From: Corythucha ciliata
Lineage: Eukaryota; Arthropoda; Insecta; Hemiptera; Tingidae
NCBI GenBank assembly: GCA_038030265.1
Contig: CM075942.1
Coordinates: 51,674,751 to 51,738,750, forward strand
DNA: 64,000 nt
Reading direction: 5' to 3'
Below are positions 1-13,094 of the stretch, one piece after another; position 1 is the first letter of the stretch, and every line of letters begins with the position of its first letter. Under the pieces are notes generated by a model that was not told where the DNA came from, searched no databases, and saw nothing but the letters and a program-made list of their open reading frames with translations. A program made the translations under genes and the position numbers.

Positions 1-1988
1 TTGAGGTTACCTCAACCCTACAAACGAGCAAAACTCTGGAGCAAAACTCTGAGCAGCTTCTAGCAACAGTTTGTGTTTCCCTTTCACTTTCGGTTAAGTT
101 GAAAACATAATCCGTTCAAGCGAAGATGATGGTGATGATGATGATGATGATAAAGGATCCGAAAGAGCTCCTCCCCTCCCTTCTTACTCATACCGTCTCC
201 ACAGCCATTGACTAGCACTCTCGATATAAACTTGGAATTGTAATTCACCAGCGAAAAAGCCCCACTTTCCCCTCCCCAAGATCACCCTTGATATCACACC
301 AACCTACCACTTATATCGTCCCTGGGCAAAACTAAAACCCTTCACAATGGTCCCCCTGCGTAGAAAGCAAAACATGTCCAATCACGTGACGCTTTTTACG
401 CCCCCTGCTAGCGCCTCCACTACTCCTTTTTTGCCCTCAGGGAGTTTCTTTCTGTGACATTGAGTTATGATTACGAAGTTTTTCCTGAAGGACCAAAACG
501 GGGGACTCGCGATAAAGGTCCTGATGCTGCGGGCAATCCGAATGAAGTTTAGAACATGATTAATCAGGCGTTAGAAGTGTTTTACTTCTTTTTACTTATT
601 TTTTGTCCCAAATCTTTCTAGATTTTATCCATCGGCGAAAGGAAAGAAAGTCACGTTAAAAACTGCGCTTTTAAATAAATGGTGTTGTTCCTATGTAGGC
701 TAAAACCTCCAGTAGTATTAGAAGTGGGAGGATTTATAAGATAATTAATGGTGGAGAGGTCCAATTAATAATCACTACAAGTTAAGTTTGACAGCGCTCA
801 AAGATAAATGAATTTATTCCACCTTCTAAAGTGGAGCTTTGCCTGATGGTAACAACAACCTTAACCATTGGATAATTAACAGGTGGAGTGCTGAGTATAT
901 GAAATAATGAACGAGAAGTAATGAAATGCGCTTGGAATTTCATTAATGTATCAACACGAAATATCCCGAGCGCCGCGCCAGCCGCACGTGGCAAGGTGAG
1001 AGGTCGGACCACCCCCGCGGGCTCAAAAAATGTTCTTATGTCCAGCGCTATTTTCAAGTGTGTCTATGGCGTCACCAGGACCCGTGCGCCAGAAAAGGGC
1101 CGACGAAAAACTGTCGCATCGGTAGTTAGAACCTCTGTACGGCTCGGGTTACGATTGCCTGATTCCCCCCGTGTCGAGAAACCCCGAAAATCATGACTCC
1201 GTCCATTTTTTTTTTTTTTTTCTCAGCAATTTCAACAATTTCCCCCAAAACCCCCGAGAGCTCTTATGGGCAATTTTTAGAGCATTTTTTTCCTAATGCT
1301 AATGCGTTTTTCATGCTCACGGATAACGTCTGGAAAAAAGGACGAATATTTGCGGCTCAAATTGAGAATAATTGCTCATTTATGTTGCTAAAACGGAATA
1401 AAGCGCTTACGCGCTCATCTTTGGTCACATCCACAGCTAAAATTGAGAGAAAACGCTCATTTATGCGTTAAAAAGGAGAAAAATACGCTAATGTGCTGTT
1501 AATGGGTCCAGTCCGGGACTATAATTCAGCAAAAAATGCTAATTCTTGGCTAGAAGTAACAAAAAACCGCTGATTCACGGACAAAATTGAGAAAAATTCG
1601 CGTTAATTTGAGCTTGAAAGTGAGGAAACCGTCAATTCACGATGTGTGTTTGGAAAAAGAGCTTATTCGTGGTTTTTTGGTGGGCATTTACCACTAAAAT
1701 TTTAATACGCTGAAATGCTGTTTTCTCCTTCTCTAATAATTGGAAATTTGATCTCAGATTGGGATTTTCTTGCATTAAACAAAAAACTGCAGAGATTGCA
1801 GCACTGTATCGCTTGTGGGCTAATGCCCACAATAGGGCCAGATAGGCGTAGGTCCACCACTTCCTGATGGAAAGATCTCAGGGTCCTTCTTTCCCTCTGT
1901 TGATTTTATTGTCACATATGAAGCACAATGCGAATGAACTTAGCACAATTTATTTGTCAACAATTTTGTGTTGTTATTCGAAACGGAA
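1..1988. other. Upstream non-coding stretch
   Basis: I see no gene here. There is a short GAT/GGT trinucleotide microsatellite at about 125-152. From about 1230 to 1680 there are loose copies of a ~30-40-bp word of the type AATTGAGAAAAACGCTAATT, the same degenerate family that forms larger arrays at 36, 58 and 62 kb. The small open frames in this stretch lack domain features or splice context. Confidence 0.5.
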
Positions 1989-3849
1989 ATGGGAGATCCT
2001 CAAAGGACCGTTAGTCGCTTCAGCGAAGAGCTTGAAAATCCACCGCTTCCAAACGTTGATCATGACTACAATATCGCCAGAAGGTTAATTGTCTATCCTT
2101 TGCACGTTAATTGGTTCACTGTAGGATTTGTTCCAAAACAGGTTCCTTCAGAAAATGGACGTCAACGAAGAGTCCGTCTGGGAATTTCTCACCAAGGCCC
2201 TGCAAAAAGTCGGCGAATTTTCCGAGGAAGTGTCGAAGGAGAATTTTTTCAAAATCCTGCGAGCCCTCAGAAGAAAGGCGATGAATCGCGAGCCGAATCA
2301 TTTCAAAGATTTCTACGAGAAAACGTCCAGCTGGAGGGACGGCCTTCAAGCCTGCACCCTCGTCAGAGGTCTCAAGTATCATTTTGACATTGAGGAAAGA
2401 ATCCCGGATCCAAACGTCAGCCCTGACCCTTTGACGTTGAAAAAAGCCAAACTACTCAACGAGGCCGGTCTCGGACTGTCGGAAAATGAGACTTACTATA
2501 TGCTCATAGCAATGAAACGAATAACCGAAAAATACAGCATGGGTAAAAGTCGAATCTGGGGGAAAATATTCGGTTTAGAAAGAAATTATTACGTCATTGA
2601 AGCCGACCCGTCGCCCAAGGCGATAGAAGTGGCGCAGACTCGCGACAAGTACATCACTATGGAAGCCAAGGCTCTGTTGGCAATTAAAAAAAAGGAGGAA
2701 GCGGCCGCGAAAAAAGCGGAAGTGGAAGTGGATGTTGAGGATAAAATGAGAGGAATGAAAGAGGAAGTGGTGGCCATCAAAGAGGGCATCGTGATGGCTT
2801 TGGCTGGTCCTGATCTTCAAGAAATAAAACAGTTACAGGCTGGAATTAAACCGGACGAAATGCTGGATCCGATAAAAGCTCAACAGTTACTCGTCAAATA
2901 CGTGATGCCGCCGATTCCTCAGCCGCCCGTTTTTGAGGAGTTTATCGTACCGTCTGAAGCGTTGGGAAAAGGGGTGAATTCTAAGCAGTACTTCGTCGCT
3001 AACGAACCCTGGGATGATTATGTACTGCTTGAAAACGCCGCGCCTGCTCATATTGTAACGTCCAGGTGCATCCACAAGTTGCTGACGGGTAACTTGGAAG
3101 CCCCTGTTGACTCATTTCCGACATTCCCCGGCGTCGAGAAGCATCTTTTACGAGCTCTTATAGCGAGGATTTCCGCGGGCACAATCGTCTGCCCTCTGGG
3201 CGTGTATTTGACGCAATCGGGTGAAGAAGAAGCAATAAACGAAGAGGATATGCTTCCGGGAGGCATTTTTGAAAATCCAGATTATAAACCTCAACCTCTG
3301 AAACGTCTCGTTGACAGCCTTAGAAATCATTGGATGCACATACGTCAGTATATTCTCCCACAGGGTAGATCGACATTTTGGAAAAAACCATCCGAGGCTG
3401 AATTCGAAGCCTTCGACGACTGGGACGAAGAGGAGCTCAGAGGTCGACTGGGACCACCACCGTTGTCGTTAATCAGTCGAGATGACAGTCCCGAAGTTGA
3501 AAAATGTTGGTCGGTTCGTCGATCCTTCAAAACGATGGGCTTGGAAAATTCTATAAGCGTCCGTTCGAACGTTTGGCCGGGCGCGGCGGCCGTGACCCGT
3601 GGCTATCTCTGGGAAAACATTTACATCGGATGGGCCGTCAAATATTTAGCCAATCCATACTCGCCACCACCACCGCCCGGACCTTGGGATGAGTACGAAC
3701 TGGGGCCGGAAATCATGGAGAAGACGGATCCAACGCCCGAAGAGGAGGAGGCTTGGCGTCAAAGGCACAGGCCACCGGTGGCACCCGTAGGTGGCGGTGG
3801 TGGTGGTGAGGGTGAGGGCGAAGGTGAAGGAGAGGAGGAAGATGCTTAG
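1989..3849 (+). CDS. Radial spoke head protein RSPH4A/RSPH6A homolog
   Basis: Two exons: 1989-2083 and 2142-3849, with a 58-bp GT-AG intron, giving 600 aa. Exon 1 encodes MGDPQRTVSRFSEELENPPL and the frame runs on into RFLQKMDVNEES. The protein has the family layout: an N-terminal region with an LxEAGLGLSENETY-like stretch followed by RIWGKIFGLERNYYVIEA, an acidic/lysine coiled-coil-like insert, then the conserved C-terminal half with YFVANEPWDDYVLL, WKKPSEAEFEAFDDW, WSVRR, and WENIYIGWAVKYLANPYSPP. The tail is rich in Pro, Gly and Glu. Known role of the family: part of the radial spoke head of motile cilia and sperm flagella, which transmits signals to axonemal dynein. The choice of ATG is open: an in-frame ATG lies at 1968, and a protein starting at 2158 would need no exon 1. 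The RSPH4A/6A pair cannot be resolved by eye, so no symbol is given. Confidence 0.88.
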
Positions 3850-3937
3850 AAAAATCATTTTTTCTTAAATATAATGTTTATTATCTTTTTATTTGGGCTT
3901 TCATTGTTATTTGGCTCTATGAAATGGACCAGTCGTG

Positions 3938-6415
3938 TAGAATTTAGGGTCTCGAAATTACGCATTTTCAAAAGTTTTGGTGTGAATTCATCCATCTCTC
4001 TGGGCTAGGTACCCCAAAAAACAAAAACGAAATCTCAGGAACTCGAAATTTTGTAGCTGGTTATCCTCCGAAACCGACAATTTTATGTTTATTGATGCCC
4101 AAACTTTTGGCGTAGGTATCCGCTGTTTATCCTCCGAAAACTACAATTCTTAAATAAAATGGAAAGACTAAAATGGGGATTTTTTTGATTTAAAGAAATA
4201 ATTCAGGCTAAAACTGAGAAAAAGCTAATTAGTTTTTAAGCCATACAACTTGTTTAATAATTTATAATATTAATATAGACCAGTCAATATAGACACAAAA
4301 ACCGGGGTAAATCGCAAACATGCATGTAATTGATTTTTTTATTGCCTGTTGTTAGAACCAATGAGAGCAGTTGTTACTCAAGTTTGCAACCCTCAAAACC
4401 TTGTGCTTAACTCATGGCACTCGAAAAACCAAGAAATTTCATCACTTTTTCTGGTTTTTTAAACAAAAATACCAGAAGAAAGAGTTTTTCGAGCATGACC
4501 ACAGTATACATTGTTAAAGCCAACTAAATTTGCTACAATTTAAGCCATGCCCGAGCACCCTGGGTCTGTTAGTTCAGGAAATACAGTCAATCAACAAAAT
4601 ACCCAATCTCGCCAAAAAGCGAGATTTTATTGGTAGGGTAATTTTTCAAGACCCGTAGCACTCAAATACACGGTGATTGGTACTTGGGTGAACAAAATGA
4701 GAGGGGTGATTGTACACCAAAAATGCAACAAAAAACTTCCTATGACCTAAGGTCAGATTTCCATTCCTAGTTCAGATAATCAATTTGTTGTTTTTTAGCA
4801 CATCACGGGTTTTCGCAACAAAAACATCTGTAACATGGGAAATAAGCGTCCTAGGTTAAATCCAACGACGCAACTGAAAAGAGCACTCTTTTTTCTGTGC
4901 GAGTAAAGACATTTTGTCTAATGATAGCGAAAGATTCTTTGAGTAAACTAGGAAAATATTAGGATGTTTTTAAAAATGTCAGTTTTTGACAACTGTTCAA
5001 AGCTAGACTACATTAGCCATGGTGCTCCCACCACCTGGCAAGTTCCTCTAAAACTGTACGAAGTAACTCATTTTAATACTTCATGCTTAATTTACTCCTG
5101 TCCTTTGCAATTTCTTGATAAAAATCCATTGTTATACCAAAAAATGAGGCAATTAGGCCCATTTTGAGTGCCTACAAGAAGATCAAGAGCCATTCCCAAA
5201 ACTTTTTTTTTTCAGCTTAATTCACTTTTCCTATGCTAATCCATGAGGACAGCCAAATGAAAGTGGAATAAGCTGAAAAAAATTGCTTGAAAAAGCTTTC
5301 GTATCTTCTTTTGGGCACTCAAAATGGGTCTGATTGCCTTATTTTTTGGTATAACAATGGATTTTTCTCAAAACATTGAAGCACAGGAGTAAAATAAGCA
5401 TGAAGTATTAAACCAAGTTACTTCATACAGTTTTAGAGGAACTTGCCAGGTGCTGGGAGCACCATGGCTAATGTAGTCTAGCTTTGAACAGTTGTCAAAA
5501 ACTGACATTTTTTAAAATATCCTGATATTTTCCCAGTTTACTCCAAGAATCTTTCGCTAACTTTGGACAAAATGTCCTAACTCACACAGAAAAAAGTGTG
5601 CTCTTTTCATTGGTGTCGTTGGATTTAACCTAGGACGCATGCTTCCCAAGTTACAGCTGTTTTTGTTGCGAAAACCAGTGATGTGCTGAAAAACGTGAAA
5701 AAATCTATTATCTCGACTAGGAAAGGAAATCGGACCCTAGGTCATAAGACAATTTTTGTTGCATTTTGCATGTTTAATCACCCCTATTATTTTGCTCAAC
5801 CAAGTACCAGTCACCCTGTCCTATAGAATATCCACGCGAAAATTAATTTTAGGCAATAGCGTCAGACTCAAATTGTGCTACTGCCTAAGAATTATTCTCG
5901 CGTGGATATTCTGTAGGACCATTATGTTTGAGTGCTACGGGTCTTGAAAAATAACCCTATCAATAAAATCTCGCCTTTTGGCGATATTACATATTTCTTG
6001 ACTGGCTGTATCTCCGAAAATTACAAACGTAGAACGCTCGGACTGGGCTTAAATTGTAGCAAATTTAGTTGGATTCAACAATGTATACTGTGGTCATGCT
6101 CGAAAAACGCTTTCTTCTGGTATTTTTGTTTAACAACCTAAAAAATTGATGGAATTTCGTGGTTTTTCGAGTGCCACGAGTTGAGCACAAGGTTTTGAAG
6201 GTTGCAAACTTGAGTATAAACTGCTCTCATTGGCCCTAACAACGTGCAAAAGAAAAAACAATTACATGCATATTTGCGATGTTTGATGTTTATATTGACT
6301 GGCCTAATATCATATTTTACAGATATGAGCAATAAGCCAAAATCCTTAGAACAAAACATTAAACAATTCACACCATAACTTTTGAAAAAGCGTTATTTCG
6401 AGACCCTGAATTCTA
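3938..6415. mobile_element. Palindromic (foldback) element of about 2.5 kb
   Basis: The two halves are inverted copies of each other. The left end (TAGAATTTAGGGTCTCGAAA at 3938) is mirrored at the right end (CTGAATTCTA ending 6415), and the arms meet at about 5220-5270 near a TTTTTCAGCTTAATTC / GGAATAAGCTGAAAAA stem. The arms have diverged by point changes and small indels, so this is not a fresh duplication. No ORF of substance is present. About 750 bp from the left end it carries GTACACCAAAAATG, which also occurs near the ends of the palindrome at 15759-17280, so the two are probably related. I see no clear target-site duplication. Confidence 0.8.
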
Positions 6416-7254
6416 GCCTCAATGTCAAAAGCGCTCATTCCCCTTTAAAATTGATTTTAAAAGCCAATGACATTTTGTTTTTCCCGTCAAATCAATCTCG
6501 AAATTCCGCCATGAATCCACAAAATGTATTCCGTCCCATTAAAAAGTCCGTGAAATAAGTATAATAATCAGTAGCATTCCTACTACGTAGGGGCGAGGGA
6601 GGGCGGAAAGACCCAGTGCCCTTATCTGAGGGGAGCCCTGAAAAGCTTATGAAGATGGAGTCCATGAAACTTATACACGCAAGACAGAAAGGACGAAGAC
6701 TAAACATACTGGAGAACATGGAAATTTACAAACAAAAATCGTTCGAGGGAAGCATCATCAACGAACAGCTCAACACCACTTCTGACACTATCTCTGCTCC
6801 TCTAAAGGAGGTTTATCCAATAAAAAGAAAGGCGACCCAAAACGTCTCGCCTGCATGAGGCCAAAAAACAAAAAGCAAATACATCCGACGCAACCACCTC
6901 ACGTAACATCCTAAGACAGAAAATAACGGACTTTTTCATTGTAAACATACACACCAGGGGTGACAGTGGGGGAAAGTGAAAGGGAGGGCTTACGACGAGG
7001 GGTATAAATACAGGGGGTGACACCAGTACCACACAGTTTCAGTTGTAATTACAGACGCTGAAGATGGCGAGCAGCCGAAACCGGTTCGTTTCTAACGCAC
7101 CTCAACGAGGGAAGACAGACAACGTAGGCTCCTACGGCTACAGTTTCATGCATGCATTACCTATTACTAACCATCGTAGTCTAAGCGACCATACTAACAA
7201 TATCAAATACTTTACATACAAAATTTGTTGGAAAATCGCTCAACAATAATCAAA

Positions 7255-7441
7255 CTGTGCGCTTTACGTCTATCTACCATCAGGTGTCGTGGACGAGGGC
7301 GAAAGTACACACTTTACTTATTTACACATGAGATATCATTTTGTTCAAATAATCCAACCTGAAGTAGGAATCGAACCCACGCAGCAGACGATAACTGGAC
7401 ATGAGAGTCGATGCCCTAACGACCTCGGCCACTCTGCTGGG
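7255..7441 (-). mobile_element. tRNA-derived SINE, copy 1
   Basis: On the minus strand the head reads CAGCAGAGTGGCCGAGGTCG, a good pol III A box, and about 50 bp further GGGTTCGATTCC, a perfect B box. The region resembles a class II (Ser/Leu) tRNA but the acceptor arms do not pair, so it is not a working tRNA gene. After the head come a spacer and a tail with CGCCCTCGTCCACG and GACGTAAAGC. The same head and tail recur on the plus strand at 52958, which makes this a dispersed SINE family of about 190-200 bp. Confidence 0.7.
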
Positions 7442-7489
7442 TATTATCGCTCAACAAGTTTTGCGAGTGAAGATTTTCTTCGAAAGTAA

Positions 7490-8245
7490 CTCATTTTCGG
7501 GATATTTAAAAAAACCTGAAAGAGATGCCAAAAAATTTCGGTTTTTGGGCTGCCAAAAAATGTTGGCAGCCACAAAATCAGAAACAAAGGTCATATTCGC
7601 GTTTTTCATACCAAGAAACAACTGTATTTGGATTACTAGGTAATTCTGTGGCAAATAATTTTTGACGTTGACACCAAATCCTACTCCTCCCATAATTTTC
7701 GCTTAACCTCAGTTTTTTTCATGTACAAATGTTTGCAATTAAGCTACAAAGGGGCTCTCGCGGCCCTTTTTTTGCAATTTCGACCGTCATTTTGTGCTAC
7801 TGGCCCGTTTGAGTTAAAAACGACGATTTTGGCTTCAAAAAAGTTGCATTTTTTCGGCGATATTGTAGTCAATTCGCAAGGAAATTTTACTAGGAATTCG
7901 AAAAAAATATTTTAAAAATTCTGGAATCGCTTGTTTTCAAGTTATGTCTAAAAACGATATTTCGGAAAGGGGAGAACATGCTCGATAAATAAGTTTTTCT
8001 CAAAACAAAGGCCAGATTTGTGCTTTTCATACCAAGAAATAGCCACGTTTTCATTTTCATGCAATTTATCGAAAAAAAGGCGACAGACCGACAGACAAAA
8101 TGCCAAAAACCCATTTTTTCAACTTTTCTGGGGTTGTCAGAATCACACACTATGAATGTGATGTCAGCTCGGACTCGATTTTTTTCACGAACACCATACT
8201 TCCATTCCCGTAGAGAACATGGAAGTAAAAAACGTTAACTCGTGA
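7490..8245. repeat. Unclassified repeat-like stretch
   Basis: Two related segments containing CATACCAAGAAA (near 7610 and 8030) lie in direct orientation about 420 bp apart, in sequence poor in stops but without a supportable gene. It looks like decayed repeat DNA. I cannot assign a class. Confidence 0.3.
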
Positions 8246-8779
8246 TTTCTTGTTTCGAATTCCATGACTGAAATTGAGAAAAAGCTCTAATTTTGCGCCT
8301 AAAATAAAGAAAAATCACTGACTTTGCGGCTGAAATCCAAAAAAAGCGCCAAATCACGGCTGAAATTGATAAGAAGTGGTCACGAGTTCTCAATTAAGTG
8401 GACTGGTTGTGACTCCCATGGTAGCAAATTCGGTCATGAAGTTTTATCTCTGAAATCCATATCCGTAATAAGAATGAGTTCCTTCTCATTTATTGTAACC
8501 TCATACACTTTCCCCCTTCAATTGTGTTCAAAGTCTAATATTTAAATTTAAATAGAATTTATAATAATGAAAATCATCGAGTGCGATTTTTAAATTATTA
8601 AGATTCCGTTACAAAAATCCGTCCTCCATTAGAAAGAAATTTTCCCCCTTCAGCCATTTAAATCCGCCAGAACTCAGGGGGGAAAAATTGGCAACGCTGG
8701 CAGTGGTTTGAAACTTTGTTGTGGCTTAGAGCTTCGCTTAGTAATTAATTCCATTTTTTCGAGGAATTAGTAATTGGTA

Positions 8780-8872
8780 CCAAAATCGTCAGTTTGTAAG
8801 TACTTCCCCCCACACCCACCTGCCTGGCAGTTTGTAAATACTTGCCCCCACACCCACCTGCCTGGCAGTTTG
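8780..8872 (+). repeat. Tandem duplication, ~38-bp unit
   Basis: Two copies of a unit containing CACACCCACCTGCCTGG followed by CAGTTTGT lie head to tail, with a partial third unit. It sits about 220 bp upstream of the secreted-protein gene and could lie in its 5' flank. Confidence 0.7.
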
Positions 8873-9091
8873 TGTTGGCCTGTGAGCAAACTTATACGGG
8901 CTTTATTGCAGCTATTTGGTTTAGACGAATCTACTCATTACAATTTCTATCGCTAACTAATGCGAATAGTTATCGTGGTAATGTTTGTTTTTTTTCTTTA
9001 TTTCTTCCTCAAAATTATAATAAGACAGATAGTGGCAATCTGCCGTTACCGCGTGGGTTTTTCAGTTTCAAAGTTCTCTTAGCAGCTTTAA

Positions 9092-9714
9092 ATGTACGAC
9101 ATGTTAGCAAAAATTTCGGTAATTGTCAGCCTATGCATCCATTTTGCGCGTGGAGCTCCAGATGTTTGCGCTCGCTACCAGGAACCGGTAAGGTTTTTTG
9201 TTTGTTTTTATAATTTTTATAAGTTTTTTGTTTTGTATGATAAGTCCCTAAATTGAAAACATAGTGCGGCGAGCGTTCAACGGGAACCTGCTGCGGTTAC
9301 CCACTGTTCGACTGTATCACGGACGGTCCGGTCAAGTCGTGCCAACCCATGAGCGACTACCCGGAGCTCTACGCTGAAGTGATGCTTCGCGTTAGAGAGG
9401 CGATGGATCGCGGTGCGGATCGTGTCACGCTTCAACAGCTGCAGGACAGTGTCGACGCACTGTTGCAGAATCGCCCGTCTTCAAGATCACCTGGTAGAAG
9501 ACGAGGGGGAGGAGGAGTGAGTATAATATTTGTGTGTTTAGTGGAGGGAGGGTGGTGACAGATAATTTTAACACTTCGCGGGTTTGATTTGCTCCGTCAG
9601 GGATCACGTCCTGCTAGGCCGACTCGACCTACTGCTCGTCGAGGTGGGCGGACAACTCGGCGAGCATCCACAACAAGGCGACGGCCTAACAACAGAAATT
9701 CAAACGGGGATTAG
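9092..9714 (+). CDS. Secreted cysteine-rich protein with basic C-terminal tail
   Basis: Three exons: 9092-9187, 9265-9516 and 9601-9714, all joined in phase 0, giving 153 aa. The N-terminus has a signal peptide (ATG at 9092 or 9101; hydrophobic core ISVIVSLCIHFA, likely cleavage near ARG-AP). The mature part begins with six cysteines spaced C-x6-C-x7-CC-x6-C-x10-C, the order found in knottin-like small secreted proteins. A predicted helical stretch follows (PELYAEVMLRVREAMD), then an extremely Arg/Thr/Pro-rich tail (RRRGGG, RPTRPTARRGGR, RRASTTRRR). I do not recognise a named family. The order suggests a secreted peptide precursor or an extracellular matrix or immune peptide. The dibasic tail could be a processing region. 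Cysteine spacing alone does not show a function. Confidence 0.75.
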
Positions 9715-12700
9715 GCAGAATTTAATCCTATTTTGTTACCTATAGATATAGAGAGTACATAAAGTTTAATTATATATTATATAGGAAACCGATGACGCGA
9801 GACTGTATACAACCCTTTGTGCACCGCATTCGCTTTACCACATAGAGATTGCTGCTAGACATTGATTTATGCTCGGTTGATTCCATGAGGTATTATAGGA
9901 GTTGGAATTAAGCCCCTGCCTAATAATATTCTTCATTTCAACGTCGATAGAAAGGGAGAAATTGTATGTGTGTGCGTGTGGGTGTGTGTGTGAGGCAACA
10001 TGAAACAGAGCTCGCGTAGTCACGTAATTAGAATTCCCTAAAACAATGCCTAACTCGATCGTTATTAGACTAAATAATGGTTCTGTCTCTTTCTACTCGA
10101 AAAAGAAAATATTATTATCCTCTGAACTGTCTCATTTTTAATTATTGTATTTAACGTTCATCGAAAACTGTTTTTAATGAAGCAATGTCTCGACAGCTTT
10201 TCAATAAAACATGAAGAAAGAAACCGAGAAGAAATTGTTTCTTCCCCCTCACCAAAATACCTATATCCACCACTATTTCACACTTCTCTAGCGCTAGATT
10301 GGATTTTAGCACTCACTCAAAATGGTGGTGGATGGGGGGAGGGGTTCTCAGACAATCTCACAGCTGATGAGAGTGGGAAACAATTCTAAGGAGGCAATTG
10401 AGTCGTAATGAATTCTACGTGCTTCGACTTCTATGATCGAAAGCGATGGTTGTGAGGGTTGGCTGGTTTGGCGAGGAGGTATAGGAGTGGGTGTGCAGGG
10501 GGTAATGGTGTATAGTTGTAGTTGTAGTAGAGGGTGTAGCTCTACAGTAAAGCCTTAAAAGACTTCCCGAGCAGACCCCCTTTTATCCCGTTTACTCGCG
10601 TCAAGCAAATTGTTAGTGACTGCAGGGAGGTTTTGTGGGCGATAAGTCAAAAATGATAAAGCTGAAATCCTAACAGTGAAAAATGTCGCTTTCGTACAGG
10701 TGCGGGGGTTGAAAAAAAAAAAAAATCGAGAGAGAAAGAGTCTTAAGTGACAGGGATGGAGGCGTTCTCGCCTGATCTCATGGATTCTTGGAGATACTTG
10801 AGAGAGAGAATAATGTTTAATTCAAAATCATGCCCCCCCCCCGCCATGTCTATCAATCTCTCACCAAAACTTGAATGCTTTTCGGATTGAGGTAAATGAG
10901 TGGAATTTGGTGGGGGGCGGTAGAGGGGCAAACCACAATAAACTCCTTGTTCAAACTCAATTGGGAAATCAAATAACGCTTTTTACCGTCCCTATATACT
11001 AGCCAAAAGGATTTTCAAATCTTCCAAAATTTTACTCGCTAATTCTCCACTGCCCCCCTCCTCTCACTAACCACCACAGATGTACCCGCCTCTCACGATG
11101 TTTTCAGATGAAGATTAATGTTCTTTTTTTCTGTCCGTGAGGCCTATTCCGTGTAATTTAACTGATTCGCCTCTCCGCTCCGCTACCTCTACTTCTTCTG
11201 TTTTTCTTTCCAGTGATTTGTTTTTGTAATCATCATTCATTCCATTTTTTCCCCCTCCCACTTCTTTCAAAGTTGTGGTAGTTTTATTTCAAAGTAATTT
11301 CACGGTTTTTCGACCTGTTTGGAGGTAAATTATCACGAAGCGGTTGTATAGAAGGAAAGGGGTTTTCAAAAATAGAGCGAGCCAAGTTACTTTTTGTGCG
11401 TTATGACAGATTTTTAGGAGACTTCCTTGTGGTTGGGGGGGGGGGGGCTTGAATGACTTCCAGTTTTTATTGTGCGAATGTTTCGCTTTTTTTTTTTTTC
11501 TTCTTTTCGTTGTTCACTGTTTCAGCATTCTATTATTTCCAAACAATTTTCCTCCCCTTTTAGAAGACCTCATGGTTTCGTCAATACAAAAAAAAATAAA
11601 AAAAATGAAACATCTTTTCCCTCCTCATACACGGCCACTAGTAAGCCCATTTTATTGAATGAAGGAGGTCACTGGTGAACAGGGGGGGGGGGTCTCTCAA
11701 TCAATCGAATCCATTGTTGAATGCGCGCTCGACAATACCCAGGCGGTTGATGAGGATGTACTTCATATAGAACGAGGCTTCCTTTCCAATATAACGGTCC
11801 CTGTGGGAACGATCTCAAATATAGCCAGGCCGTTTTTATTTTTCGGTTTTATTCAAACTGTTATTACCCCCCCCCCCACCCTTATTGGTAAGCCAATGGT
11901 TTTATAATGTACCAAATGAAGTTGTAACGTTTTCGGCCCGTGCACTGGCTGTACTATTGGTTCTCCCATTTTAGTAGAATCTCAAATGAATGGAAAATAA
12001 AACAGTACACAAATAAAAGCGAGGCTTTAGAGGACGGAACTTTGCCAATAAACAATGGACGACTCTAATCTTTTCAAGTGTCCTCTTTTCTCCCTATCTC
12101 TCTTTTTTCTGATTTTCCACTCAGATGTGAATTACCAGATTTCGTTAATGCTCCACCTTTTTAGAGATTAAAAGCTCCCCAGCTTCTCTTCTTTCTCAAT
12201 AGTCGTTTGTTGTGCTTTCATTGTTGTTTTTTTTAAGTGACCTCATCGGCAAGATCGTGAGGGGGGGCGGTGGAGCACACTTTTAAATTTTCAAGCGTGA
12301 GTTTCCGAAACCACAAGGAACTTTTTCGGCCATTTTGAATAATATTCCAACACAAATATGGAAAAAATTACGATCTATCTTGTTTGAAACGTCAAAACTA
12401 TACGTCGCAAAAAATAAAAACTTTTTCTTTCTATACATCTTTCTTCACTTGGCTTTATATGATGAGAGGAGTGAAGGGAGGGATGAGTGATACGGCGTCA
12501 ACGCTCAAAGCCAAAAAAAGGCAGGTTTTTCCTTCAAATTCCCATCCATCAACTCAGTGCCATACCACATGGCACGGGGATACGGGTGACGGGGGAAGGG
12601 ACTCGAATTTGTCAACAATAACGCTCGATTCTTTCCGGCGGGACTATCTCTTTTTTGTCTGAGGCTTGAAAAGTTTGTTTCGTAAAACGATTGATATGAC

Positions 12701-13085
12701 ACGTTATGGACGCGGATACCTTTTTACAACCCTCTTCCCACCATTTACCATCCTCTAAAACTCTATTAACGGTAGATTGATTTTATATTGGGTTGAAGCG
12801 CGTGTAAACGAAATAGTTTTTATTGTTATTTAGAGAAGCAACCGAAGCAAGCAGATTTTCATCTCGAGTTATTGGGATCTTTCGTTTGTCGTTCAGTGTA
12901 GTGGTGTAGGTGTAGTTCGAGCAGTCCGGGATTGACGTCATTTTTGAAAAGCAAACAAACGCTTTTCGTGCAAATGGCTAACCTAACGATAACAAAATCG
13001 TTACCTTTATAATTTATTCCCGCTTCCCAGTCAGAAATGTTGACCAAAGGTAATTATAGAGCAGGTTATAACATTTCGAGCAGCA
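9715..13085. other. Intergenic stretch without a supportable gene
   Basis: It contains a GT microsatellite at about 9964-9995, several homopolymer runs of G or C (for example near 10835, 11438, 11683 and 11868), and many short AT-rich segments. None of the small ORFs has splice context, domain pattern or a second exon that I can connect. It may hold regulatory DNA or the 3' region of the secreted-protein gene, but I see nothing specific. Confidence 0.4.
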
Positions 13086-13094
13086 AGCTCCTCC

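Noticed and set aside
2128..3849. Radial spoke gene as an intronless retrocopy starting at 2128
   Set aside because: An upstream exon (1989-2083) with a good donor joins in phase to 2142, and the ATG at 2128 falls inside the short intron.
7351..7441. A tRNA gene on the minus strand
   Set aside because: A and B boxes are good but the acceptor arms do not pair, and a diverged copy with the same non-tRNA tail occurs at 52958. It is better read as a SINE.
11420..11880. Long G and C homopolymers as functional quadruplex sites
   Set aside because: Single long runs occur throughout the window, may vary in length by sequencing error, and do not form the four-run pattern needed for a specific claim.
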